The notes beneath the pieces were generated by a model that saw only the letters and a list, made by a program, of their open reading frames with translations, did not search any database and was not told where the DNA came from. This document shows positions 1-6,504 of a stretch of 8,128 nt of DNA, one piece after another. The DNA comes from CALKKN01 sp041571375 (GTDB lineage Bacteria > Pseudomonadota > Gammaproteobacteria > Xanthomonadales > SZUA-36), in the NCBI GenBank assembly GCA_041571375.1, contig JBFFUJ010000109.1, positions 1 to 8,128 of the forward strand, in the 5' to 3' direction. The first letter of the stretch is position 1, and every line of letters begins with the position of its first letter. The position numbers and the translations under genes were made by a program.

Positions 1-764
1 CCGATACTGGCCATGTTGACCAGCGGGAAGGGGTTCAGAAAGACGTCCCCGTCCCGGAAGCGCACGCAGTCGAACGTGGCGTAGGCGCTGGTCAGCCACA
101 TGTTGTGGCTCCGCGGCACGCCCTTGGGCTGGCCCGTGGTACCGGAGGTCCAGCAGATGGTGAACACGTCGTTGGCCGAGACGGCGATCGAATCGCGGTA
201 ACGCCCGAAGGCTTCCCGCGCCTCCGCGGTAACCGATTCGCTGTCGAGCGGAATCGCCCCCCCGGGAACCGGGGCCTCCCTGCCCAGCGCGAACACGCTG
301 CAACCGTCCTGGAAAGCGTCCGCGCGGCCCGCCGCGAGCCCGCCGCCCTTGAACTCATTCAGCGTGATGAATGCCCTAGGATTCAGCTCCCCGCTGATTT
401 TTCCGAGCTCGTGCAGTCCGTACTGGACCGGTGCCGGGCTGAGTATGACCCCGAGTTTCGCCGCCGCCACGTACAGCAGCGCGAGCTCCACGATATTCGG
501 CAGTTGCACCACCACGATGTCGTCCTGGCCGATGCCGTTGGCGTGCAGCTGCGCGGCCATGTTCTCGACCCGCTGGGCCGCCTCCGCAAAAGTCAGCCGC
601 TGGGCGTCGGTGCCAGCGAATTCGCTGCGGTTGAACTGGTCGACGAGAGCCAACCGGTCCGGACAGGCCTCCACGGCGCCGTCGAATACCGTAGCCAGTG
701 TCTCCTCTCCCCACCATCCCCGGTGGGTGAAGTCCTCTATGCGTTCCGGGGGTGTCGTGCGCAT
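1..764 (-). CDS. AMP-dependent acid:CoA ligase (ANL superfamily), N-terminal part, truncated by window edge
   Basis: Class I adenylate-forming enzyme that would activate a carboxylic acid with ATP and usually pass it to CoA. The first 254 codons are present; the gene continues left of base 1. The ATG at 764-762 follows AGGA (775-772) with 7 bases between, and the protein begins MRTTPPERIEDF. Seen: a first subdomain with the usual VVVQLPN stretch (residues 84-90), the phosphate-binding loop TSGTTGQPKG (206-215), and the following PFPLVNMASIG (from 245), matching the A4 region. The adenylation core end and the C-terminal lid are outside the window. The beginning resembles 2,3-dihydroxybenzoate-AMP ligase-like and medium-chain acyl-CoA ligase proteins; the substrate cannot be told. 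It is transcribed divergently from the reductase gene and is a different subfamily from the ligase at 2242-4179, so the locus carries two acid-activating enzymes. Confidence 0.9.
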   Translation of the reverse strand, partial: MRTTPPERIEDFTHRGWWGEETLATVFDGAVEACPDRLALVDQFNRSEFAGTDAQRLTFAEAAQRVENMAAQLHANGIGQDDIVVVQLPNIVELALLYVAAAKLGVILSPAPVQYGLHELGKISGELNPRAFITLNEFKGGGLAAGRADAFQDGCSVFALGREAPVPGGAIPLDSESVTAEAREAFGRYRDSIAVSANDVFTICWTSGTTGQPKGVPRSHNMWLTSAYATFDCVRFRDGDVFLNPFPLVNMASI

Positions 765-860
765 TGCCCGATCCTGTCATTGCCGCGGCGGCCCGCTGGC
801 CGAAAGACGGAATTAGTTCGCGGGCCTGAAGGAAGCTCGATGGCTTGCATAACTGGACGA

Positions 861-889
861 AACATAGCATGCCACCTGGGCGAACTCAA
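861..889 (-). promoter_or_regulatory. Candidate sigma70-type promoter for the leftward ligase gene
   Basis: Read on the minus strand, TTGAGT (889-884) and TATGTT (866-861) are separated by exactly 17 bases. Each matches 4 of 6 consensus positions. Transcription would start near 854, leaving about 90 bases of leader before the ATG at 764. The short stretch is less GC-rich than its surroundings, which fits a promoter. No experimental support; two 4/6 boxes can occur by chance. Confidence 0.4.
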
Positions 890-942
890 TTGCGGCACTG
901 CAGCGCCGAACACCCCGTGAACGGTGCGCGGGCAGTCCCGCA

Positions 943-971
943 TTGACCCGGACCGGCTTGCTGTCTTTTAC
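943..971 (+). promoter_or_regulatory. Weak candidate promoter for the rightward genes
   Basis: TTGACC (943-948) matches the -35 consensus at 5 of 6 positions. Seventeen bases downstream lies the T-rich TTTTAC (966-971), only 3 of 6 for the -10 box. The spacing and the T-rich run suit a promoter serving the reductase gene at 1017 and perhaps the whole rightward operon, but the -10 is poor. An activator-dependent or alternative sigma promoter is equally possible. Confidence 0.2.
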
Positions 972-972
972 T

Positions 973-987
973 TGGAGGTCACCACCA
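973..987. promoter_or_regulatory. Imperfect palindrome just downstream of the rightward promoter candidate (possible operator)
   Basis: TGGAGGT (973-979) and ACCACCA (981-987) form a dyad around the single base 980, with one mismatched pair out of seven. A one-base centre cannot form an RNA hairpin loop, so if it is functional it would be a protein-binding site. It lies between the candidate -10 and the ribosome-binding site of the reductase gene, where a repressor would act. No regulator gene is in the window to pair it with. Confidence 0.2.
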
Positions 988-1016
988 GCTGTTCTTCAAT
1001 CCGGGAGGACCATCGC

Positions 1017-2090
1017 ATGACATACCGAGTAATCCAGTGGGCAACGGGCGCGATGGGCAAAACCTGCCTGCGCTCGGTGCTCGATCACCCGGACCTGGAG
1101 CTCGTCGGGCTCTACGTGTACGGCGGATCCAAGGACGGAATGGACGCCGGTGACATCGCCCGGCGGCCGGCAACCGGGGTCAGGGCCACACGGGAGATCG
1201 GGGACATCCTCTCCCTGGACGCGGACGTGGTGCTCCACTGCCCCCTCCTGCAATTCCCCTACACGGCGCATGACACAGACGTCTGTCGCCTGCTGGAATC
1301 CGGCAAGAACGTCATATCCATCAACAACTACTTCCACCCCGCCAGCCTGGGTCAGGACTACGCGGCCGGCCTGGCCGCGGCCTGCGAACGCGGCGGCGCG
1401 ACACTGTGCGGAACCGGTCTCAACCCGGGCTTCGCCATGGAACGGATCGCCGCGGCCGCGACCGGCGTCTGCCTGGACCTCGACAGGATCATTTGCCGCG
1501 AGGTGTACGACTGCCTCGAAATGCCGAATGCAAATTACGTGTTCGACGTGATGGGCATGGGTTCCCCCCCGGACGCCCTGGACCTGGAACACGGGCCGCT
1601 GGCGCAGCTGTTCGGGGACATGTACCGCCAGTGCGTCGGCGGCCTGGCACAGCGACTGGGTCTGGCGCTGGACGCCATCGAGGCCGACCACCGCCTGACG
1701 CTGGCGCCGCAGGACATCGAGGCGCGCGCGGGGGTCATACCGGCCGGCACGGTGGCTGCAACCCATTGGCAACTGCACGGCATTCGCGAGGGCCGGCCGC
1801 TGATCAGCCACTCGGTCAACTGGGTGATGGGCCGGGACCTGCCCGGTTGTCGGAACGCCAATCACTGGGAGATTTCCGTCCGGGGCCGGCCGGGGCTCGA
1901 CATCACGATGAACCTCGTCGAGGCAACTGACGCCTCGGTCAGGACCAAGGCCGTCCAGTACGGCGTCGCAGGGATGGTCACCCAGGCGATCCCGCTGGTC
2001 TGTGACGCTCCACCCGGGCTGTTTGAATTCCCGGGTCCCCCCGCCTACACGCCCCGGCTGGAGCCGGCTGCCGCGGGACCGTCTCTGTGA
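1017..2090 (+). CDS. NAD(P)-dependent reductase, dihydrodipicolinate reductase / 2,4-diaminopentanoate dehydrogenase-like
   Basis: A 357-residue protein. The ATG at 1017 is chosen because GGGAGGA (1003-1009) sits 7 bases upstream and the protein then opens directly on the first Rossmann strand, MTYRVIQWATGAMGK (1-15), with the glycine-rich WATGAMGK turn that binds NAD(P). The frame is open back to 924 but that stretch is not protein-like. The DADVVLHCP segment (68-76) and GTGLNPGF (132-139) are typical of the amine dehydrogenase / DapB-like NAD(P)-binding family that includes 2,4-diaminopentanoate dehydrogenase. It is longer than true DapB (about 270 residues), so it is unlikely to serve lysine synthesis. 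Relatives are frequent in mycobacterial and proteobacterial degradation clusters, mostly without a known reaction. Its place at the head of a catabolic cluster suggests it reduces or oxidises a pathway intermediate; the substrate is unknown. Confidence 0.85.
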   Translation: MTYRVIQWATGAMGKTCLRSVLDHPDLELVGLYVYGGSKDGMDAGDIARRPATGVRATREIGDILSLDADVVLHCPLLQFPYTAHDTDVCRLLESGKNVISINNYFHPASLGQDYAAGLAAACERGGATLCGTGLNPGFAMERIAAAATGVCLDLDRIICREVYDCLEMPNANYVFDVMGMGSPPDALDLEHGPLAQLFGDMYRQCVGGLAQRLGLALDAIEADHRLTLAPQDIEARAGVIPAGTVAATHWQLHGIREGRPLISHSVNWVMGRDLPGCRNANHWEISVRGRPGLDITMNLVEATDASVRTKAVQYGVAGMVTQAIPLVCDAPPGLFEFPGPPAYTPRLEPAAAGPSL

Positions 2091-2241
2091 TGCCGCCGGG
2101 CCCGGCACGCTGCACCTTGCCAAGCCTCGCCTGCGCTGTTAGCTTTCATAACAGGACTCGAGGTAATTGGTATCTGATCCGACCGTCGCCAGGGCCCGTC
2201 GCAAGACGCGGCCGGACGGCGCGCGATGGAGAATCGTCACG
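2091..2241. other. Intergenic gap between the reductase and ligase genes
   Basis: This 151-base gap breaks the otherwise tight rightward gene packing. It holds TTGCCA (2117-2122, 5 of 6 for a -35), with TAGCTT 17 bases on (2140-2145, only 3 of 6 for a -10), so a second promoter here is possible but weak. No terminator hairpin with a T run was seen. The ligase frame stays open back to a TTG at 2167, so part of the gap could be coding if that start were used. Confidence 0.3.
2228..2231 (+). promoter_or_regulatory. Ribosome-binding site deciding the GTG start at 2242
   Basis: GGAG lies 10 bases before the GTG at 2242. The competing TTG at 2167 has GAGG (2160-2163) only 3 bases upstream, too close for normal initiation, and would add 25 arginine-rich residues with no family counterpart. 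Confidence 0.5.
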
Positions 2242-4179
2242 GTGACCGCGGAAACGCATCAAATCGACCTGGAAGCCACCCCTTACCGCGAGGTGGAATT
2301 TCCTCTGCTGCGCATGGAGAAGACCGTGCGGCCCGATGGTGTGGTCATGCTGCGCTCGCGCGACGCTCTGCCCGAATTCGATCCCGTGCTCGTGCGGGCC
2401 GTGCTCCAACAGGTCGACTTGCAGCCCGCCAAGACGCTGTACGCAAAGCGTTCGGAGGAGCCCGACGGCAGCCGGGGCGACTGGCTGCACCAGACATTCG
2501 GCGAAACGGCCCAGCGCCTCCGGTCCATTGGCCAATGGTTTCTGAATCAAGGCTTCGGCCCCGACGACCCCCTGCTGATCCTGTCAGGCAACTCGATCGC
2601 CCATGCGACCATTCGCTTCGGCGCGATGGCGGCCGGTATCCCGGCCTGCCCGATCAGCCCCAACTACGCTTTGTTCGGCGGTCGCTACGAGCGGCTCAGG
2701 CACGTACTCGACCTGATCAATCCCCGAGTGGTGTTTGCCGAATCAGGCGCCCTCTTCGCCGACGCGCTGCAGGCCATCGATCTTGGCGGGCGAACCGTGA
2801 TCTCCTGCCAGCCGGAGAAGATCGCGGCCGACGCCGTTTCATACGACTCGGTCTGCGCGACTGAAGCGGGGACGGGGATCGACTCCCGGATCCGATCGTC
2901 AGATCCCGATGCACACGCGCTGTACATGCTGACCTCGGGCTCCACCGGCATGCCGAAGGCGGTCATACAGACTCAGCGAATGTGGGCCACGAACCTGCGC
3001 CAGGGATACCTGACATTGGGCAAGGCCGCAGGTTGGCACGACATCATGCTCGACTGGCTACCATGGAGCCATGTATCGGGCTCGTTCAACATGATGGCTG
3101 CCGCGATGTTCGGCGGGTCACTGTTCATCGACGAAGGCAAGCCGGTCCCGGGGCTGTTCGCGGAAACCTTGCGCAACCTGCGTGAAATAGCCGTCCCGTA
3201 TTTCAGCAACATGCCGGCGGGTTTTGCCTTCCTGGTGGACGCGCTGGAAGAAGATGAGGAACTGTGCCGCAGCTTTTTCAGCAGACTGCGTCTGCTGCTC
3301 TACGGCGGCGCCGGCCTGCCGCAGCCACTGTACGACCGGCTGCAGCGCCTGGCCGTGCGCACTACCGGCCGACGCATCGCATTCACCACGGGTTATGGAG
3401 CCACGGAAACCACGTCCGGCTGCATGGTCATTACATTCCTGACGGACAAGGTCGGTATCGGCCTGCCCACCCCCGGCCTGGAGGTCAAACTGGTACCCAC
3501 CGACGATCGGTACGAAATTCGCCTGCGAGGCGACAACATCACCCCGGGATACCTGCATGACCCGGAGCAAACCGCCTCTGCCTTCGACGACGAGGGCTTT
3601 TTCCGCACCGCCGATGCCGCGCGGTTCCATGATGAGCACGACGTCAACCAGGGCCTCTATTTCGCGGGGCGCCTGGCGGAGGAATTCAAGCTGGGCACGG
3701 GTACCTGGGTCTACGGCGGTCAGGTGCGGAGCCGGGTGATCGAGGCACTGTCGCCCGCCGTCACCGACCTCATCCTCTGCGGGGCGGATCGCGACTTCCT
3801 GGCCGTGCTCGGCGTCCCCAGCCAGGCGGGCCTGCGCGCGATCGCCGATTCGCCGGGCGGCTCCATCGGCGAGCTGACCGGCGACGAAAAAGTGCGGCAA
3901 TTCGTGAGCCGTGCGCTGGACCGATATAACGCTTCCAATCCGGGCAGCAGCACCCGGATCGAGCGCTTCGCATTCGTCCGCGAGATGCCCAGTGCCGAAA
4001 AGCGGGAATTGTCGGACAAGGGAACGGTCAACCAGTCCATTGCCTTGCGGAATCGATCGGCGGAAATCGAGGCGCTTTATGCTGACCCGCCGGCGGCCGG
4101 GGTCGTCAGCGCAGCCAGCCAGCGGGCGCCCTCGCCAGTGAGCCGCGCCGCGGCACCGAAAGGAGCAGCGCCGACGTGA
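2242..4179 (+). CDS. Feruloyl-CoA synthase-like acid:CoA ligase
   Basis: An ANL-superfamily ligase of 645 residues that would convert a carboxylic acid, ATP and CoA to an acyl-CoA. The overall pattern follows feruloyl-CoA synthase (Fcs): N-terminal strand with EKTVRPDGVV, LSGNSIAHA, then the phosphate loop TSGSTGMPK (231-239), DWLPW (271-275), GYGATE (384-389), GFFRTADAARF around D458, GRLAEEFKLGTGTWV, and SDKGTVNQ with the expected lid lysine K593. It is slightly longer than usual Fcs (about 610-630) because of an Ala/Pro/Ser-rich tail after LYADPP. Differences from Fcs: the residues after DWLPW are SHVSGSFNM where Fcs usually has NHTFGGNHN, and the A7 motif has Ala457-Asp458 in place of Gly-Asp. 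These lie at or near the pocket and hinge, so the acid may not be ferulate. Its last codons overlap the next gene by 4 bases, which points to translational coupling. Confidence 0.85.
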   Translation: MTAETHQIDLEATPYREVEFPLLRMEKTVRPDGVVMLRSRDALPEFDPVLVRAVLQQVDLQPAKTLYAKRSEEPDGSRGDWLHQTFGETAQRLRSIGQWFLNQGFGPDDPLLILSGNSIAHATIRFGAMAAGIPACPISPNYALFGGRYERLRHVLDLINPRVVFAESGALFADALQAIDLGGRTVISCQPEKIAADAVSYDSVCATEAGTGIDSRIRSSDPDAHALYMLTSGSTGMPKAVIQTQRMWATNLRQGYLTLGKAAGWHDIMLDWLPWSHVSGSFNMMAAAMFGGSLFIDEGKPVPGLFAETLRNLREIAVPYFSNMPAGFAFLVDALEEDEELCRSFFSRLRLLLYGGAGLPQPLYDRLQRLAVRTTGRRIAFTTGYGATETTSGCMVITFLTDKVGIGLPTPGLEVKLVPTDDRYEIRLRGDNITPGYLHDPEQTASAFDDEGFFRTADAARFHDEHDVNQGLYFAGRLAEEFKLGTGTWVYGGQVRSRVIEALSPAVTDLILCGADRDFLAVLGVPSQAGLRAIADSPGGSIGELTGDEKVRQFVSRALDRYNASNPGSSTRIERFAFVREMPSAEKRELSDKGTVNQSIALRNRSAEIEALYADPPAAGVVSAASQRAPSPVSRAAAPKGAAPT

Positions 4180-4973
4180 GCGACGCCGTTCAGCTGTTGG
4201 CGCTGAATCTCGCCGTCATCATGGCCTGCATGGTCCTGTTGTGGCTGATCAGCATTCCGCTGCGCGACGTTTCGTTCGTCGACAGCTTCTGGGCCGCCGG
4301 TTTCATCGTGGTCGCGGGCCTGACCTATTACCTGACCGGCGGCGGGACCGACCGCCGCCTGCTGATCCTGAGCATTACCGCCATCTGGGGTGCGCGACTC
4401 GCGGCCTACCTGTTTCTCCGGTGGCGCCGTGAGGGCCCGGACGGACGTTACGTCGCGCTCTTGGCCAAGGCATCGGGCAACGTCCACCTGCACAGCCTGA
4501 AGAAGGTTTTTCTGCTGCAGGGGCCGATTCTCTGGTTTGTTTCGCTGCCGATACAACTGGGACAGGTGCAGGCGGAGCCGCTGCAATTGGGTTACCTCGC
4601 ATTCATCGGCCTGGCGCTGGCGGCGGTCGGCGTTTTCTTCGAAGCCGTCGGCGACTGGCAAATGGCTGCCTTCAAGGCCGATCCCGCCAGCGAAGGCAAA
4701 ATCATGGATCGCGGGCTGTGGCGCTACACCCGACATCCCAACTATTTCGGCGACAGCTGCGTCTTCTGGGGCCTTTATCTGATCGCCGCTGAGACTGCCC
4801 TCGGGCGCTGGAGCATCTTCGGGCCGGCGCTGCTGACCTGGATTCTGGTCAAGTGGAGCGGCGCGGCGCTGCTGGAAAGGCGGCTGCGGCGCTCGCGACC
4901 CGGTTACGAAGACTATGTACAGCGGACCAGTTCCTTCGTCCCGTGGCCGCCAAAAAGGCAGACCGGAGACTGA
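4176..4973 (+). CDS. DUF1295 / steroid 5-alpha-reductase-like integral membrane protein
   Basis: A 265-residue, strongly hydrophobic protein with about six to seven membrane segments (roughly 8-28, 38-55, 62-83, 112-131, 137-157, 194-209, 212-231). Family marks are DVSFVDSFW (31-39), FEAVGDWQMAAFK (155-167) and the hallmark GLWRYTRHPNYFGD (180-193) in the C-terminal half, followed by the RPGYEDYVQRTSSFVPWPP ending. The hallmark is shared with steroid 5-alpha-reductases, sterol C14 reductases and isoprenylcysteine methyltransferases, so an NADPH reductase acting on a lipid-like enone is possible, but bacterial DUF1295 proteins mostly lack an assigned reaction. The GTG start overlaps the stop of the upstream ligase (GTGA at 4176-4179), with AAAGGAG (4159-4165) 10 bases upstream. 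Placement inside the operon suggests it acts on the same hydrophobic substrate. Confidence 0.88.
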   Translation: MSDAVQLLALNLAVIMACMVLLWLISIPLRDVSFVDSFWAAGFIVVAGLTYYLTGGGTDRRLLILSITAIWGARLAAYLFLRWRREGPDGRYVALLAKASGNVHLHSLKKVFLLQGPILWFVSLPIQLGQVQAEPLQLGYLAFIGLALAAVGVFFEAVGDWQMAAFKADPASEGKIMDRGLWRYTRHPNYFGDSCVFWGLYLIAAETALGRWSIFGPALLTWILVKWSGAALLERRLRRSRPGYEDYVQRTSSFVPWPPKRQTGD

Positions 4974-5024
4974 ACGGATTCTTTCACTCGCTATCGCAAG
5001 CAAATCGCAGGGGAACCGACCCAA

Positions 5025-6500
5025 ATGTCAGCCATACTCGTCAATACCGTCAATCCCACCCTGAAACCCAATGACCACCCCTACATGAGTGGCCCCTGGA
5101 CCCCCAACTACCAGGAGTTCAACGCCACGGACATGCCAGTGATCGGGGAAATTCCCGCCGACATCGATGGCGTCTACCTGCGCAACACGGAAAACCCCGT
5201 GCACGAACCCATCGGTCGCTATCACCCCTTCGAGGGCGACGGCATGATCCACGCCATCAGCTTCAGCGAGGGCAAGGCGGAGTACCGCAACCGCTTCGTG
5301 CGCACGAAAGCATTCCAGGCGGAACAGGAGGCCGGCCGTTCCTTGTGGGCGGGCCTGATGGAACACCCGGAACGCTCCACGCGACCGGGCTGGGGCGCGC
5401 ACGGCGGGTTGAAGGACGCCTCCTCCACCGACGTGATCGTGCATGCCGGACGCATCCTGTCGACCTATTACCAGTGTGGTGAAGGCTACCGTCTGGATCC
5501 ATACACCCTGGAACAGTTCGGCACCGAAGGCTGGGTACCGCTGGATGGCATCTCGGCCCATCCGAAACTCGATGAACGGACGGGCGAACTCCTGTTTTTC
5601 AACTACTCCACCTACGAGCCATACATGCATTACGGCGTGGTCGGGCCGGACAACCGCCTCCGCCATTACGTACCGGTACCCCTGCCCGGTCCCCGGCTGC
5701 CGCACGACATGATATTTTCGGAACACTACTCCGTGCTCAACGACCTGCCGGTCTTCTGGGATCCGCAATTGCTGGAACGCGGTGTTCACGCGACGCGCTA
5801 CTACCCTGACATGCCCTCGCGTTTTGCGGTCATTCCGCGTTTCGGGCAGCCCGGGGAGATCCGCTGGTTCGAGGCGGAGCCGACCTACGTCCTGCACTTC
5901 CTCAATGCCTACGAAGAAGGGGACGAGATCGTCATGGAGGGCTATTTCCAGGAACACCCGGTACCGGGACCCCACGCCGACGCACCCGCAGGCCTCGAAC
6001 GCATGATGGCCTTTCTCGACAACCACCTGCTGAAACCCAGGCTGCACCGCTGGCGGTTCAACCTCGGGACGGGGGCGACCTCGGAGCAGCGCATCGACGA
6101 CAAGGTCCTCGAATTCGGCACCATCAATCAGCACTACGCCGGCCGCAAGCACCGCTACGTTTACAGCGCGGTCTCGAAACCCGGCTGGTTCCTGTTCAGC
6201 GGCCTGTGCAAACACGACGTCCGGACAGGCGCCTCCTGGTGCGTCGAGTTCGGGGAGGAGCGGTACGGCAGCGAGCCCGGCTTCGCTCCGCGGGTGGGCG
6301 CGCAGTCGGAAGACGACGGTTACATCGTGACCTTCGTGACCGACATGGCCGAGGACCGCTCGGAATGCGTGCTGCTCGACGCGGCCGATGTCGAAGCCGG
6401 TCCGGTCTGCCGGATCATCCTGCCGCACCGGATCTCCAGCGGGACCCACGCCACCTGGGCCCGCGGCGAAGATATCCGCGCTGCGCGGTCTCGAGCCTGA
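5025..6500 (+). CDS. Carotenoid oxygenase family dioxygenase (carotenoid/apocarotenoid cleavage type)
   Basis: A 491-residue non-haem iron dioxygenase that would cleave a C=C bond of a polyene or stilbene-like substrate into two carbonyl products. All four iron-binding histidines are identifiable: H179 (ISAHPKLD), H227 (LPHDMIFSEHYSVLNDLP), H291 (VLHFLNAYEE) and H475 (GTHATW), on the seven-bladed propeller pattern. The start ATG has AGGGGA (5009-5014) 10 bases upstream, and the length is normal for bacterial members. The stretches TYYQCGEGYRLDP, LLFFNYS and VPLPGPRLPHDM recall the mycobacterial carotenoid oxygenase Rv0654 subfamily (from memory). By eye alignment, the Tyr and Lys that lignostilbene dioxygenases and isoeugenol monooxygenase use to hold the phenol are Leu111 and Tyr148 here. 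No signal peptide is seen; a cytoplasmic or membrane-associated enzyme is likely. It lies 51 bases after the DUF1295 gene and 4 bases before the SDR gene. Confidence 0.92.
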   Translation: MSAILVNTVNPTLKPNDHPYMSGPWTPNYQEFNATDMPVIGEIPADIDGVYLRNTENPVHEPIGRYHPFEGDGMIHAISFSEGKAEYRNRFVRTKAFQAEQEAGRSLWAGLMEHPERSTRPGWGAHGGLKDASSTDVIVHAGRILSTYYQCGEGYRLDPYTLEQFGTEGWVPLDGISAHPKLDERTGELLFFNYSTYEPYMHYGVVGPDNRLRHYVPVPLPGPRLPHDMIFSEHYSVLNDLPVFWDPQLLERGVHATRYYPDMPSRFAVIPRFGQPGEIRWFEAEPTYVLHFLNAYEEGDEIVMEGYFQEHPVPGPHADAPAGLERMMAFLDNHLLKPRLHRWRFNLGTGATSEQRIDDKVLEFGTINQHYAGRKHRYVYSAVSKPGWFLFSGLCKHDVRTGASWCVEFGEERYGSEPGFAPRVGAQSEDDGYIVTFVTDMAEDRSECVLLDAADVEAGPVCRIILPHRISSGTHATWARGEDIRAARSRA

Positions 6501-6504
6501 CGCC

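Noticed and set aside
105..920. Plus-strand open frame (271 codons) across the left edge
   Set aside because: It is antisense to the ligase gene, which has a clear ATP-binding loop; the plus-strand translation shows no family features.
924..1016. Upstream extension of the reductase frame
   Set aside because: It would place 31 non-conserved residues ahead of the first Rossmann strand and ignore the strong GGGAGGA before the ATG at 1017.
996..2123. Minus-strand open frame (375 codons) opposite the reductase gene
   Set aside because: No domain pattern; the plus-strand frame encodes a clear Rossmann protein with a good ribosome-binding site.
2167..2241. TTG start giving the Fcs-like ligase 25 more residues
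   Set aside because: The GAGG is only 3 bases from the TTG, the added residues are not family-like, and GTG 2242 has better spacing. It is not fully excluded.
3118..3900. Minus-strand open frame (260 codons) inside the Fcs-like ligase gene
   Set aside because: Antisense shadow in GC-rich coding DNA; the ligase motifs run through the same bases.
4077..5024. Minus-strand open frame (315 codons) opposite the DUF1295 gene
   Set aside because: Rich in Gln, Arg and Ala without membrane segments or motifs; the plus strand encodes the recognisable membrane family.
6388..6504. N-terminal extension of the SDR into the carotenoid oxygenase gene, or a frameshifted fusion of the two
   Set aside because: The extension is Pro/Ser/Gly-rich and unlike SDR proteins. 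The dioxygenase reaches its last histidine and a normal end before its stop, and the SDR fold starts properly at the GTG at 6505.
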